DNA from: Aphodousia faecalis
GTDB lineage: Bacteria; Pseudomonadota; Gammaproteobacteria; Burkholderiales; Burkholderiaceae_F
Direction: 5' to 3'
NCBI GenBank assembly: GCA_018712705.1
Contig: DVGM01000009.1
Span: 1 to 64,000, forward strand
DNA length: 64,000 bases
The translations under genes and the position numbers were made by a program. Numbering within the stretch: position 1 is the stretch's first letter; every line of letters begins with the position of its first letter. Under the pieces are notes generated by a model. The model had not been told where the DNA came from. It did no database searches and saw only the letters and a list, made by a program, of their open reading frames with translations. Below are positions 25,764-34,685 of the stretch, piece after piece.

Positions 25764-26078
25764 ATGGCCTGGCTGTCTTTATTTTTCGCCGGTTTAACTG
25801 AAATCGGCTGGGCAATCGCCCTTAAATACTCCCACGGTTTCACACGTCTCATCCCTTCAATCCTTGCGATTGGCGTGATGATTTTGAGTTTTTTCCTTCT
25901 TGCCCATTCCCTCAAAACGATCCCCATTGGTACGGCCTATGCGGTTTGGACCGGTATCGGTATTATGGGTACCGTCATCTTGGGAATTCTTTTATTTAAC
26001 GAACCGGTGAGTTTTTGCCGGATTCTGTTCTTATCCATGATTCTGATCGGCATTGTCGGTCTTAAAGTCACTCAATAA
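25764..26078 (+). CDS. gdx: guanidinium exporter (SMR family, SugE/Gdx)
   Basis: 104 residues with four membrane helices. The Gdx subtype signature is strong: MAWLSLFFAGLTEIGWAIALKYSHGFTRL with the essential Glu14 in helix 1, then GTAYAVWTGIGIMGTVILG. It exports guanidinium in exchange for protons. The guanidine-II riboswitch directly upstream supports this assignment over a multidrug SMR. First gene of a short operon with the PNPOx-like protein 11 bp downstream. Confidence 0.93.
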   Translation: MAWLSLFFAGLTEIGWAIALKYSHGFTRLIPSILAIGVMILSFFLLAHSLKTIPIGTAYAVWTGIGIMGTVILGILLFNEPVSFCRILFLSMILIGIVGLKVTQ

Positions 26079-26089
26079 GGAGCATATCC

Positions 26090-26575
26090 ATGTTTCCCAA
26101 CATGCGTCGCCACTTGCAGCAAATCTCTCAGGAACGATCAATTGATATTTTGAGAAAAACCACCAATGCAGTGTTGGCTATTTTTGACAACATCACGGGC
26201 TATGCGTACGCGGTACCTGTCAGTCCGGTCTACGACGAAGGGCACCTCTACATCCACAGTGCTCCGATGGGCCATAAAATTGCGGCTCTTAAAGCTAATC
26301 CCAAAGTATCGTTATGCGTCATTGAAAAAGATGAAATTCATCCTGAAACGCTCACAAGTTACTTTCGAAGCGTTATTGTTTTCGGCACCGCACGATTCGT
26401 TACCGATCCTAAGGAAAAACTCGCCGTTTTAGAAAAACTCGTCGATAAGTTTGCTCCGGATTATCGAAAAGAGGGAGAAGCCGAAGCCCATCAAAAACTT
26501 GCCTACGTTGCCATCATTGATATTGCCATCGAACACATAACCGGCAAAGAGGCTATTGAACTCGTAGAACATTAA
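26090..26575 (+). CDS. pyridoxamine 5'-phosphate oxidase-fold (flavin reductase-like) protein
   Basis: 161 residues of the split-barrel FMN-binding fold (NimA/PNPOx-like): TNAVLAIFDNITGYAYAVPVSPVYDEGHLYIHSA, GHKIAALKANPKVSLCVIE and the SVIVFGTARFV strand. Predicted flavin-dependent reductase of unknown substrate. It starts 11 bp after gdx with AAGGAG, so it should share the guanidine riboswitch transcript, an unexpected pairing. A bidirectional terminator follows. Confidence 0.8.
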   Translation: MFPNMRRHLQQISQERSIDILRKTTNAVLAIFDNITGYAYAVPVSPVYDEGHLYIHSAPMGHKIAALKANPKVSLCVIEKDEIHPETLTSYFRSVIVFGTARFVTDPKEKLAVLEKLVDKFAPDYRKEGEAEAHQKLAYVAIIDIAIEHITGKEAIELVEH

Positions 26576-26588
26576 CTCAAAAGGTAAA

Positions 26589-26623
26589 AGGCCGAGAAAG
26601 GAATCTCCCCTCTCGGCCTCTTT
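26589..26623. terminator. bidirectional terminator between PNPOx-like gene and ABC operon
   Basis: 9-bp stem AGGCCGAGA/TCTCGGCCT. The plus strand ends CTCTTTC and the minus strand runs into TTTTACCTTTT, so it serves mainly the convergent ABC operon. Confidence 0.8.
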
Positions 26624-26641
26624 CATTAAGCGACGTTTTCT

Positions 26642-27361
26642 TTAGAGCACTTTCGACAAGAATGCTTTCGTACGATTGTGCTGTGGATTACTGAAGATCT
26701 GCTCTGGCGTTCCTTCTTCCACAACGCTGCCGCCATCCATGAAGATCACACGGTCACCCACTTCACGGGCAAAACCCATTTCGTGCGTAACGACCACCAT
26801 GGTCATACCTTCTTTGGCCAACTGCTTCATCACATCAAGCACTTCTTTGACCATTTCCGGGTCCAAAGCAGAGGTCGGTTCATCGAACAGTAAAGCCTTC
26901 GGACGCATCGCCAATGCGCGGGCAATAGCCACACGCTGTTTCTGACCGCCGGAGAGCTGAGAGGGGTATTGATCAGCCTTATTGCGCAAGCCCACCTTAT
27001 CCAAAAGGCGGAACGCGATTTCTTCGGCTTTCTCTTTACTCATCTTACGAACCTGAATCGGAGCGAGTGTCAGATTTTGCAGCACCGTCATATTTTCAAA
27101 CAAATTGAAGTGCTGGAACACCATTCCGACTTCCGCGCGGATGTGGTCAATATTGGTTTTATCATCGACTTCTTCACCGGCGATAAAAATCTTGCCTGCA
27201 GTCGGCTGCTCCAAATGCGTGATGCTACGCAAAAGCGTACTCTTACCAGAACCCGACGGACCGATGATCACCACCACTTCGCGCTCTTTGATCTCCATGT
27301 TCACACAAGGCAGAACGACATGATCGCCGAAGGCCTTTTTTAAGTCTTTAATTACGATCAT
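26642..27361 (-). CDS. polar amino-acid ABC transporter ATP-binding protein
   Basis: 239 residues, GlnQ-type. Walker A GPSGSGKSTLL, Q-loop VFQHFNLF, signature LSGGQKQRVAIARAL, Walker B ALLFDEPTSALDPE, and the switch His in VVTHEMGFA. Energises import with the permease, which it overlaps by 14 bp, and the two binding proteins upstream. Last gene of the operon. Confidence 0.95.
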   Translation of the reverse strand: MIVIKDLKKAFGDHVVLPCVNMEIKEREVVVIIGPSGSGKSTLLRSITHLEQPTAGKIFIAGEEVDDKTNIDHIRAEVGMVFQHFNLFENMTVLQNLTLAPIQVRKMSKEKAEEIAFRLLDKVGLRNKADQYPSQLSGGQKQRVAIARALAMRPKALLFDEPTSALDPEMVKEVLDVMKQLAKEGMTMVVVTHEMGFAREVGDRVIFMDGGSVVEEGTPEQIFSNPQHNRTKAFLSKVL

Positions 27362-28010
27362 TTGACTTAAACCTCTTTTCCAAATAAGCGACCAAACGGG
27401 TAATCGGCATGGTCATCAGTAAGTAAATCAATGCAACGGCAGTCCAAATTTCCATGGCACCGTACGTGCTGGCAATCACCAACTGACCTTGACGAGTCAA
27501 TTCTTCGAAACCAATCACGGACACCAAAGAAGAGTCCTTCAACATGGCGATAAATTCATTGCCAAGCGGCGGGATGATTCGCTTAAACGCTTGGGGAATG
27601 ATGATAAAGCGCATCGTCTGAGACCAATTCAAGCCCAAAGAACGACCGGCTTCCATCTGACCCTTATCAATCGACTGAATACCGGCACGGAAGATTTCGG
27701 CAATGTAAGCGCTGCTGTTGATACTGCAAGCCACAATGGCCGCAATGAAGGGATCAATACGCGTCCCGATCAAAAGCGGCAATGCAAAGTAGATCATAAA
27801 GATCTGAACCAAGAGTGGCGTGCCGCGCAAAAAGTCCACATAGACTTTTGCAGGAACTCTGAAAAAGGCTACACGGGAAATCTGGGCGATACCGATAAAA
27901 AGACCGAAGAATAACCCCAGGCCCACGCTGATCGCCGTAATCTGAACCGTGACGCACGCCCCTTGGAATAGCAAGGGAAGCGAGTCAATGATAAGTTGAA
28001 AGTCAAACAT
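27348..28010 (-). CDS. polar amino-acid ABC transporter permease
   Basis: 220 residues, HisM/GlnP family with about five membrane helices. The EAA loop ESIDKGQMEAGRSLGLN (coupling to the ATPase) and the typical RGTPLLVQIFMIYF and INSSAYIAEIFRAGI segments are present. Probably a homodimeric pore. Lies between ATPase and binding-protein genes. Confidence 0.94.
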   Translation of the reverse strand: MFDFQLIIDSLPLLFQGACVTVQITAISVGLGLFFGLFIGIAQISRVAFFRVPAKVYVDFLRGTPLLVQIFMIYFALPLLIGTRIDPFIAAIVACSINSSAYIAEIFRAGIQSIDKGQMEAGRSLGLNWSQTMRFIIIPQAFKRIIPPLGNEFIAMLKDSSLVSVIGFEELTRQGQLVIASTYGAMEIWTAVALIYLLMTMPITRLVAYLEKRFKSNDRN

Positions 28011-28034
28011 TTTTTATTGTGTATTCTCTATGAA

Positions 28035-28772
28035 TTAATGAGCGCCAAACCACTTGGTGTAGATCTTGTCATAGACACCGTTGGCGCGAATGCGCTTAAG
28101 ACCTTCGTTGAGTTTTTCAATGAGGGCCTTGTTGCCTTTTTTAACAGCCATGCCGTAATGCTCTGCATCGAAGACCTGAGGCACAGTCGTGACTGTCTCA
28201 TCACCGCGGCGGACCAAGTAATAGTCCACCACCGGCTTATCGTTAATCACAGCCGTACAGCCCTTTGTCTTTAATTCCATAAAGGCTTCCGTGATGCTGT
28301 TAAATTCGGTCACCTTGGCGTTTTTCACGCGCTTGGCCATCATGGCTCCTGTCGTACCGATCTGTGCACACAAACGTTGGCCTTCAAGGCTTTCAAAATT
28401 TGTGTACTTTTTGGCATCTTCCTTGCGCACCATGATCACAAGGCCGGACTGATAGTAGGGATCGGTGAAATCCACCCTCTTTTGGCGCTCCGGCGTAATC
28501 GTCATGGCGGCAACCGTCACATCGATGATTCCGGTTTGAAGCGACGGAATCAAGGCATCGAAACCCATGTTGTGCACACGCACTTCATCGCCCATTTCCT
28601 TGGCAACCGCTTCAATAATTTCCATGTCAAAACCAGTCAATTGCTTTGTTTGTTCATCCATGAATTCAAACGGTGCAAACGTTGCTTCAGTTCCAACACT
28701 GATTGTTGCCGCTTGAGCGCTTGTAGCTAAAGCAGCTCCGACAGCCAACGAGAGTAAAAATTTCTTCATCAT
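28035..28772 (-). CDS. periplasmic amino-acid-binding protein (copy 1)
   Basis: 245 residues. Signal peptide MMKKFLLSLAVGAALATSAQA, then a bacterial extracellular SBP_3 domain: TFAPFEFMDE, GFDMEIIEAVAKEMG, VAAMTITPERQKRVDFTDPYYQSG, CAQIGTTGA and NDKPVVDYYL. Binds a polar amino acid for the downstream permease. A paralogue of the gene at 28814, sharing about half of its residues by eye, including the identical tail YDKIYTKWFGA. Confidence 0.93.
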   Translation of the reverse strand: MMKKFLLSLAVGAALATSAQAATISVGTEATFAPFEFMDEQTKQLTGFDMEIIEAVAKEMGDEVRVHNMGFDALIPSLQTGIIDVTVAAMTITPERQKRVDFTDPYYQSGLVIMVRKEDAKKYTNFESLEGQRLCAQIGTTGAMMAKRVKNAKVTEFNSITEAFMELKTKGCTAVINDKPVVDYYLVRRGDETVTTVPQVFDAEHYGMAVKKGNKALIEKLNEGLKRIRANGVYDKIYTKWFGAH

Positions 28773-28813
28773 TTTCTAATCCTTTCTACCATCCGGCAGG
28801 CTCTCACCCATCT

Positions 28814-29566
28814 TTATTTTTGGGCGCCAAACCACTTGGTATAGATCTTATCGTACTCGCCACTGGCCTTGATCTTTTCAAGACCGGCGTTTAACCAATC
28901 GGCAAGCTTCTGGTTGTTCTTTGCCACTGCGATACCATAATCTTCAGCCGACAAGGTTTCAGGCAAACGGTACACACCTTTAGTGCCGCGACGAGCCATA
29001 TAGTAATCCATAACAGGCTTGTCATGCACAACGGCATCACATCCGCCCGATTGCAATTCCATGAAAGTTTCCGGAGCGTTGTTGAATTCCTTCACATTCT
29101 TGCCGGAGAATTTGCGAGCAGTGATTGCACCGGTTGTACCGATTTGAGCACACAGGGTCTTGCCCTTAACACTATCAATCGTGGTGTACTTACCTTTATC
29201 GGCTTCACGAACCATCACCGCCAAACCCGATTGATAATAGGGCGTTGAGAAAAGAACACGACGCTTACGTTGATCGGTAATGGTGATGCCGGACATGGCG
29301 ATATCAATGGCTCCTGTTTGAAGAGAGGGAATAAGACCATCAAAGGGAACGTTGTGTAATTTCACCTCTGCGCCCTGAGCTTTGGCAATCGCCACAATCA
29401 ATTCCATTTCAAAGCCGGCCGGCTGATTGTTTTCGTCCACGTATTCAAACGGAGCAAAAGCCATGTTTGAGCCCACGTTGTAAACTTCGGCAGCCTGTGC
29501 CTGAGCCATCACACCGGCAGCAGCCAAAATAGCCGCCATCGCAGTCATTTTTGCTTTAAAGGTCAT
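28814..29566 (-). CDS. periplasmic amino-acid-binding protein (copy 2)
   Basis: 250 residues. Signal peptide ending AQAQAAE, then SBP_3: MAFAPFEYVDEN, GFEMELIVAIAKAQG, SGITITDQRKRRVLFSTPYYQSG, CAQIGTTGAIT, HDKPVMDYYMARRG. First gene of the four-gene importer operon; AGGAGATAG precedes the ATG. Tandem duplication with copy 1 suggests that two ligands are delivered to one permease. Confidence 0.93.
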   Translation of the reverse strand: MTFKAKMTAMAAILAAAGVMAQAQAAEVYNVGSNMAFAPFEYVDENNQPAGFEMELIVAIAKAQGAEVKLHNVPFDGLIPSLQTGAIDIAMSGITITDQRKRRVLFSTPYYQSGLAVMVREADKGKYTTIDSVKGKTLCAQIGTTGAITARKFSGKNVKEFNNAPETFMELQSGGCDAVVHDKPVMDYYMARRGTKGVYRLPETLSAEDYGIAVAKNNQKLADWLNAGLEKIKASGEYDKIYTKWFGAQK

Positions 29567-30191
29567 TTTCTATCTCCTATGAGCATTTACCGGTGATTCG
29601 GTCTTACCGTTTTTGTCGCGCGCCGTCACCGCCAGTCCGTTTATTCGGTACAAAAAGAGCCACCGCTCAAGTTGTGAGGAGACAGTTTATTGATTCAATC
29701 TATTTAAACAAACCCCTTCAATTAATTCTGCCTTTTATCAATAGTCGAAAACACTCAACAAAAAGCCGACAATAAACATGATTAAAACAACATTCTTCGG
29801 CAATACCTTGAAAAAATCAGCATTCATTTTCAATTGCGATTCAAGAGCAAGGATATCGCTAAAGAAACTTGTTTCCCGTTTTTGAGAGTTATCGCTTCCA
29901 ATTACTTAATTTTCCTTAAAAAATTATCGGATATTTTCTTTTAAAGAACCTTGTATAGCTTAAATATCCTTTAAATATCAGATAGTTGGTTAAATTTCAA
30001 TTTTTTATCACCTACATTTTTTTGCTTTATTTTTGTCGACTAATTTTTTCTTTGAGTTAGCTCAAAGTTTCTGTTTTTCTGAAAAAAGGAACCTAGGTCA
30101 AACGAACTATGCACAGTCAAAGGAATCCGATTAGACTCTACTGTTCATTACTACAAATAAATAGCATCCCTCAATGTCAAGGAGTTTTTCC
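29567..30191. other. 625-bp intergenic region without a supported gene
   Basis: AT-rich divergent spacer between the ABC operon and the pyridoxal-kinase-like gene. It must hold both promoters. A short direct repeat TTAAATATC occurs twice near 29960-29980. The 60-codon ORF at 29593-29775 has no ribosome site and no coding character. I see no RNA gene. Confidence 0.6.
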
Positions 30192-31034
30192 ATGGCTACA
30201 AAAAGAGTTTTGGCAATTCATGATCTTTGTTCATTCGGTCGCTGCTCACTGACAGCGGCCATCCCGGTGATTTCTGCAATGGGCGCTCAAGTTTGTCCGT
30301 TTCCCACTGCCATTTTCAGCAATAACTTTACTTATGGCGACTTCACCTTCTCCGATTTCAGCTCAAAAATGAGCACTTTTATGGACAAGTGGCAAAAACT
30401 CGGCCTTACCTATGACTGTATTTACAGCGGTTTTTTAGCCGATGTTGGTCAAATTGAAATCGTCAAAGAAGCAATCGCCCGCTTCGCCCGTTTAAATTCA
30501 AAAAACGTTCTTGTCGTTGTGGATCCTGCAATGGGCGATGATGGCGCTCTTTACCCAACATTAAATTCTGAATTTGTCACGCACATGCGCGCTTTGACAA
30601 AAGAAGCCGATGTCATCACCCCCAATTACACGGAAGCCTGTTTATTGCTTGATCAACCCTACAATTCGACGGCTCCCGACCATGACACCTTGCAAAACAT
30701 TTGTCGCACGCTTGCCAGTGGTCATCAAAAACAAAAAGTTGTCATCACCAGTGTTCCGGCTGAAGAAGGACAAATTAAGGTGGCGTGCTACGACGCAGAG
30801 ACTGGTGCTTATCACGACTTCAGTACGCCGCGCATTCCTTTTGCGACCTGCGGAACAGGCGATTTATTCACAAGTGTTTTAACTGGAGCCATGCTTCAAG
30901 GGAAATCCTTAAACGAAGCCGTGTTACTCGCCATGAAGTTTGTGAGTCTTGCGATTGACTACACCTACAAGTCCGGCAGCGACTATCGGGAAGGCGTTCA
31001 GGTTGAACCCTGCTTGAAGCACTTGTTTGACTAA
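30192..31034 (+). CDS. pyridoxal/pyridoxamine kinase-like PfkB-family enzyme
   Basis: 280 residues from ATG at 30192 behind AAGGAG (the in-frame start at 30174 lies before that site). Ribokinase-fold kinase of the PdxK/PdxY type: KRVLAIHDLCSFGRCSLTAAIPVISAMGAQVCPFPTA at the N-terminus, YSGFLADVGQIEIV, VVVDPAMGDDG, ITPNYTEACLLL and the catalytic GTGDLFTSVLTG (Asp base). Phosphorylates B6 vitamers in salvage. PdxK versus PdxY not resolved. Confidence 0.88.
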   Translation: MATKRVLAIHDLCSFGRCSLTAAIPVISAMGAQVCPFPTAIFSNNFTYGDFTFSDFSSKMSTFMDKWQKLGLTYDCIYSGFLADVGQIEIVKEAIARFARLNSKNVLVVVDPAMGDDGALYPTLNSEFVTHMRALTKEADVITPNYTEACLLLDQPYNSTAPDHDTLQNICRTLASGHQKQKVVITSVPAEEGQIKVACYDAETGAYHDFSTPRIPFATCGTGDLFTSVLTGAMLQGKSLNEAVLLAMKFVSLAIDYTYKSGSDYREGVQVEPCLKHLFD

Positions 31035-31048
31035 ATTGGTTGGTCTTT

Positions 31049-32467
31049 TTAACCGTTGAAATAAATCCATTCGATCAAGCGATCAATGGGAGCATCCGTC
31101 TTGGTGGCATTTTTCCCCTGGACAACGGCGTAAAGCGCGTATCGCTTACCGCTTCTTGCCTGCACCATGCCACCGGCGGATTTCACATTATTAAGTAACC
31201 CCGTTTTGATGTAGGCATGGCCAGGAGCCACCTGACGCTTAGACATCGTGCCATCCGTTGCCGATATGGGAAATGATGAAATCCACTCCGGCATTCTGAC
31301 GCTCCTCCAACCATAGGCAATCAGTTTAGTCATCGCATGCGCCGTTACCCGACTTTTGCGAGATAGTCCCGATCCATTATCCAAAGTGATTTCACCTGGC
31401 GTCGTTTTAACGGCCAAAGTTAACCACTGCTCAACGATTTTTCGTGCATGAGAATAGCTCGCCGGCACTTGCGGACTGTCCTTAGCCGCCATTGTCAGCA
31501 AAAGATGTTTAGCAAAAACGTTATTGCTGAATTTATTGGTAAGTTTTACAAGCGTTCCTAAATCGTCCGACCAGGCATCAAATAAGAGCTGCGCCGCTTC
31601 AGGAACACCCCCTTCAATAACCTTTCCATCCCAAGCTAATCCGACTTGACGAGAGATGGTCTTCATATAAATCTGCCAATACGAATTGGCATCCGGTACG
31701 AGATAAGCCAGGATTTTTTCATCACACCCCGCGGGCAAAGCCCCTTCAAACTGGGGAGACCATGGATTTTCTATATCCAATTCCAAAGCCTGACGCCATT
31801 GCACACAGGCTTTGCGTCGAGCTAACGGAACCGATACCGGAACTTCAAGTCCATCCACTTGAGGCGAGACGGTAACAAGTGCTCGCCTTTGCTCTTTTTG
31901 AGGCGTCAGGGTCAGCGCAATAGAACGGTAGTTTAAAAGCGCCGCATCCGCCGGCGCGGTATAAGGGCGATCCCAATCCTCTTCAAATTCAGGATCTTGC
32001 TTATCTTTTTCAAAGTACGAGCGATCAATAACAACGTCTCCTGCGATATGGTTAATCCCCATGGACTTTAGACGCGATAGGTCTCTCCACAAATTTTCAA
32101 CCACATATTTAGGATCGCCCCCTCCCTTAATAAAAAGGGTTCCGATTAAAACGCCGTCTGAAATTTCCCCTGTGTAATAAAACGAGGTTTTCCAACGCCA
32201 ATCCGGCCCCAAAAATTCCAAAGCCGCCAACGTTGTTACCATTTTTTCAGTTGAGGCGGGAATAACCTTGACTCGATCTCGCCAATTTAAAGAAAGCCGC
32301 CCCCCGTCCAAAGCTACCACGCTGGCAGCCATCTGATTCTTCTCTAGATTCTCAGACCGTAAAGCATCTGAAACTGTAGGTGGCAAAAAATTTTGCGCCC
32401 AAGCCATTTCCATTACAAAACAACAAGTTAACAATGAAATAAAGCTTGAGAAAGTAAAATTTTTCAT
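31049..32467 (-). CDS. dacB: D-alanyl-D-alanine carboxypeptidase/endopeptidase (PBP4)
   Basis: 472 residues with N-terminal signal peptide (to about AWA). Class C penicillin-binding protein motifs: STEKMV (SxxK), KFSNNVFAKHL (SxN) and KTGLLNNVKSAGG (KTG). The long insertion between SxxK and SxN (about residues 100-290) is the PBP4 domain II/III pattern. Acts in the periplasm on peptidoglycan cross-links. Tail-to-tail with the pyridoxal-kinase-like gene and divergent from groESL. Confidence 0.93.
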   Translation of the reverse strand: MKNFTFSSFISLLTCCFVMEMAWAQNFLPPTVSDALRSENLEKNQMAASVVALDGGRLSLNWRDRVKVIPASTEKMVTTLAALEFLGPDWRWKTSFYYTGEISDGVLIGTLFIKGGGDPKYVVENLWRDLSRLKSMGINHIAGDVVIDRSYFEKDKQDPEFEEDWDRPYTAPADAALLNYRSIALTLTPQKEQRRALVTVSPQVDGLEVPVSVPLARRKACVQWRQALELDIENPWSPQFEGALPAGCDEKILAYLVPDANSYWQIYMKTISRQVGLAWDGKVIEGGVPEAAQLLFDAWSDDLGTLVKLTNKFSNNVFAKHLLLTMAAKDSPQVPASYSHARKIVEQWLTLAVKTTPGEITLDNGSGLSRKSRVTAHAMTKLIAYGWRSVRMPEWISSFPISATDGTMSKRQVAPGHAYIKTGLLNNVKSAGGMVQARSGKRYALYAVVQGKNATKTDAPIDRLIEWIYFNG

Positions 32468-32484
32468 CTTTTTTAGCCTATCCC

Positions 32485-32512
32485 CTTGAAATAGAAAAAA
32501 GCATCCCCATAT
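32485..32512 (+). promoter_or_regulatory. sigma-32 heat-shock promoter of groESL
   Basis: CTTGAAA (32485-32491), a 13-bp spacer, then CCCCATAT (32505-32512): essentially perfect RpoH consensus. The groES start is at 32649, leaving a ~130-nt leader. No CIRCE element is visible, so control is by RpoH and not HrcA. Confidence 0.93.
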
Positions 32513-32588
32513 GAAGCATTAGTTTCAAGGGGGAAATGGTTCGGTTGCGCATATTGTCCCGCAATCGAAAAGAAATTTCCCAAAAATT

Positions 32589-32608
32589 GACCCAGAATGG
32601 GTCTTTTT
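32589..32608 (+). terminator. terminator-like hairpin in the groES leader
   Basis: GACCC-AGAAT-GGGTC followed by TTTTT, located between the sigma-32 promoter and groES. No plus-strand gene ends here, so if active it would act as an attenuator of groESL. A second, larger imperfect hairpin (CGGTTGCG ... CGCAATCG, near 32543-32568) precedes it. The 5-bp stem is short. Confidence 0.45.
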
Positions 32609-32648
32609 AGAATCGATTTTTGAATTTAATAGTTAGGAGACATTCCAA

Positions 32649-32936
32649 ATGCAAATTCGTCCTCTGCACGACCGTGTGATCGTCAAGCGCCTGGAAAGTG
32701 AACGTACGACCGCTGCCGGTATCGTTATTCCGGATAGCGCTGGTGAAAAGCCCGACCAAGGTGAAGTCTTGGCTGTTGGCCCCGGCAAGCGTGACGACGC
32801 CGGCAAGATCATCCCGATGGATGTGAAAGTGGGCGACCGCGTGCTCTTTAGTAAGTACGCCGGCCAAACCGTTAAGGTTGAAGGTGAAGAATTGCTCGTG
32901 ATGCGTGAAGAAGACATCATGGGCGTGTTGGAATAA
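32649..32936 (+). CDS. groES: co-chaperonin GroES
   Basis: 95 residues: MQIRPLHDRVIVKRLESE, the mobile loop SAGEKPDQGEVLAVGPG and VLFSKYAGQTVKVEGEE. Forms the heptameric lid of GroEL. Preceded by TAGGAG; codons are strongly biased to the highly expressed set. Cotranscribed with groEL 40 bp downstream. Confidence 0.98.
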   Translation: MQIRPLHDRVIVKRLESERTTAAGIVIPDSAGEKPDQGEVLAVGPGKRDDAGKIIPMDVKVGDRVLFSKYAGQTVKVEGEELLVMREEDIMGVLE

Positions 32937-32976
32937 TTTTCCGCCGGTACAGATTTATTAGTTGGAGTATTAACCC

Positions 32977-34611
32977 ATGACTGCTAAACAAGTTCTTTTT
33001 GGTGATGACGCCCGCGTGCGCATGGTTCGCGGCATCAACATTTTGGCTAACGCCGTTAAAGTGACGTTGGGTCCGAAAGGTCGTAATGTTGTGTTGGATC
33101 GCAACTTCGGTAGCCCCTTGGTTACCAAGGACGGTGTGACAGTTGCCCGCGAAATCGAACTCAAGGATAAGTTCGAAAACATGGGCGCTCAAATGGTTCG
33201 TGAAGTGGCCTCTAAGACCAACGACAATGCCGGTGACGGTACAACGACCGCTACGGTTTTGGCTCAAGCTATCGTTGTTGAAGGTATGAAGTTTGTGGCC
33301 GCCGGCATGAATCCGATGGATTTGAAGCGCGGTATCGACAAGGCTGTTGAATGCGCCATTGCTGAATTGAAGAAGATCAGCAAGCCCGTGACCACCACGA
33401 AGGAAATCGCTCAAGTCGGTTCTATTTCTGCCAACAGCGACCAAGAAATCGGTGAAATCATCGCTGAAGCCATGGAAAAGGTCGGCAAGGAAGGCGTGAT
33501 CACAGTTGAAGACGGCAAGTCCTTGAAGAACGAATTGGATGTGGTCGAAGGTATGCAATTTGACCGCGGCTACCTCTCACCGTACTTCATCACGAATCCG
33601 GACAAGCAAGTGGCTGTTCTTGAAAACCCGTACATCTTGTTGCACGACCAAAAGATCAGCAACATCCGTGATTTGCTCCCGATTCTTGAACAAGTGGCCA
33701 AGGCCGGTCGTCCGCTCTTGATCATTTGCGAAGACTTGGAAGGCGAAGCCCTCGCTACGCTCGTTGTGAACAGCTTGCGCGGTATCTTGAAGGTCTGCGC
33801 TGTTAAGGCTCCGGGCTTCGGTGATCGCCGTAAGGCTACCTTGGAAGATATCGCCATCTTGACGGGCGGCACGCTTGTCACGAAGGATATCGGTTTGTCT
33901 CTCGACAAGGCTACGCTTGAACACTTGGGTCAAGCCAAGCGCGTTGAAGTCAACAAGGAAAACACCACGATCATCAACGGCGCCGGTAACCCCGAAATGA
34001 TCGAAGCACGTGTCAAGAACATCCGCACGCAAATCGAAAGCGTAACGAGCGACTATGACCGTGAAAAGCTTCAAGAACGTGTGGCCAAGTTGGCCGGTGG
34101 CGTTGCCTTGATCAAGGTCGGTGCTGCCACCGAAGTTGAAATGAAGGAAAAGAAGGCTCGTGTTGATGACGCCTTGCATGCTACCCGCGCTGCCGTTGAA
34201 GAAGGTGTGGTGCCGGGAGGCGGTGTTGCTCTCGTTCGTGCTCAGAAGGCTGTTGCTCAATTGAAGGGTGACAACGAAGAACAAACGGCCGGCATCAAGA
34301 TCGTCTTGCGCGCCATGGAAGAACCGATGCGCCAAATCGTCGGTAACGCCGGTCTCGAACCGAGCGTGGTCGTGAACGCTGTGGCCAACGGTGAAGGCAA
34401 CTACGGCTTTAACGCTCAAACGAGCGAATACGGCGACATGGTTGCCATGGGTGTCTTGGATCCGACCAAGGTAACCCGTACGGCCTTGCAAAATGCCGCT
34501 TCTGTTGCCAGCTTGATCCTCACCACCGACTGCATGATCGGTGACATCCCTGAAGACAAGCAACCTGTGGCCCCGGCTATGGGCGGTATGGACGGCATGC
34601 CGATGATGTAA
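32977..34611 (+). CDS. groEL: chaperonin GroEL
   Basis: 544 residues, the standard length. ATP-binding GDGTTTATVLAQ with catalytic Asp, the KAPGFGDRRKA apical segment, EEGVVPGGGVAL signature and the C-terminal GGMDGMPMM tail. Forms the tetradecameric folding chamber with GroES. High-expression codon bias, which also creates long spurious antisense reading frames here. Terminator at 34639. Confidence 0.99.
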   Translation: MTAKQVLFGDDARVRMVRGINILANAVKVTLGPKGRNVVLDRNFGSPLVTKDGVTVAREIELKDKFENMGAQMVREVASKTNDNAGDGTTTATVLAQAIVVEGMKFVAAGMNPMDLKRGIDKAVECAIAELKKISKPVTTTKEIAQVGSISANSDQEIGEIIAEAMEKVGKEGVITVEDGKSLKNELDVVEGMQFDRGYLSPYFITNPDKQVAVLENPYILLHDQKISNIRDLLPILEQVAKAGRPLLIICEDLEGEALATLVVNSLRGILKVCAVKAPGFGDRRKATLEDIAILTGGTLVTKDIGLSLDKATLEHLGQAKRVEVNKENTTIINGAGNPEMIEARVKNIRTQIESVTSDYDREKLQERVAKLAGGVALIKVGAATEVEMKEKKARVDDALHATRAAVEEGVVPGGGVALVRAQKAVAQLKGDNEEQTAGIKIVLRAMEEPMRQIVGNAGLEPSVVVNAVANGEGNYGFNAQTSEYGDMVAMGVLDPTKVTRTALQNAASVASLILTTDCMIGDIPEDKQPVAPAMGGMDGMPMM

Positions 34612-34638
34612 TCGGTATCAACCGAATGATCTGATACC

Positions 34639-34674
34639 TGGCCCGAGAAGGATTACTCTTTCCCGGGCCATTTC
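34639..34674 (+). terminator. terminator after groEL
   Basis: Stem TGGCCCG/CGGGCCA with an 18-nt loop, followed by TTTCTT. It sits 12 bp before the yigZ-type start. Confidence 0.7.
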
Positions 34675-34685
34675 TTGCATAGACA

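Noticed and set aside
29593..29775. 60-codon ORF in the 29.6-30.2 kb spacer
   Set aside because: No ribosome site, no coding character, unrelated to neighbours.
33577..34563. 328-codon ORF antisense to groEL (and shorter ones in the same gene)
   Set aside because: Long open antisense frames are an expected by-product of groEL's biased codon use; no ribosome site and no recognisable protein.
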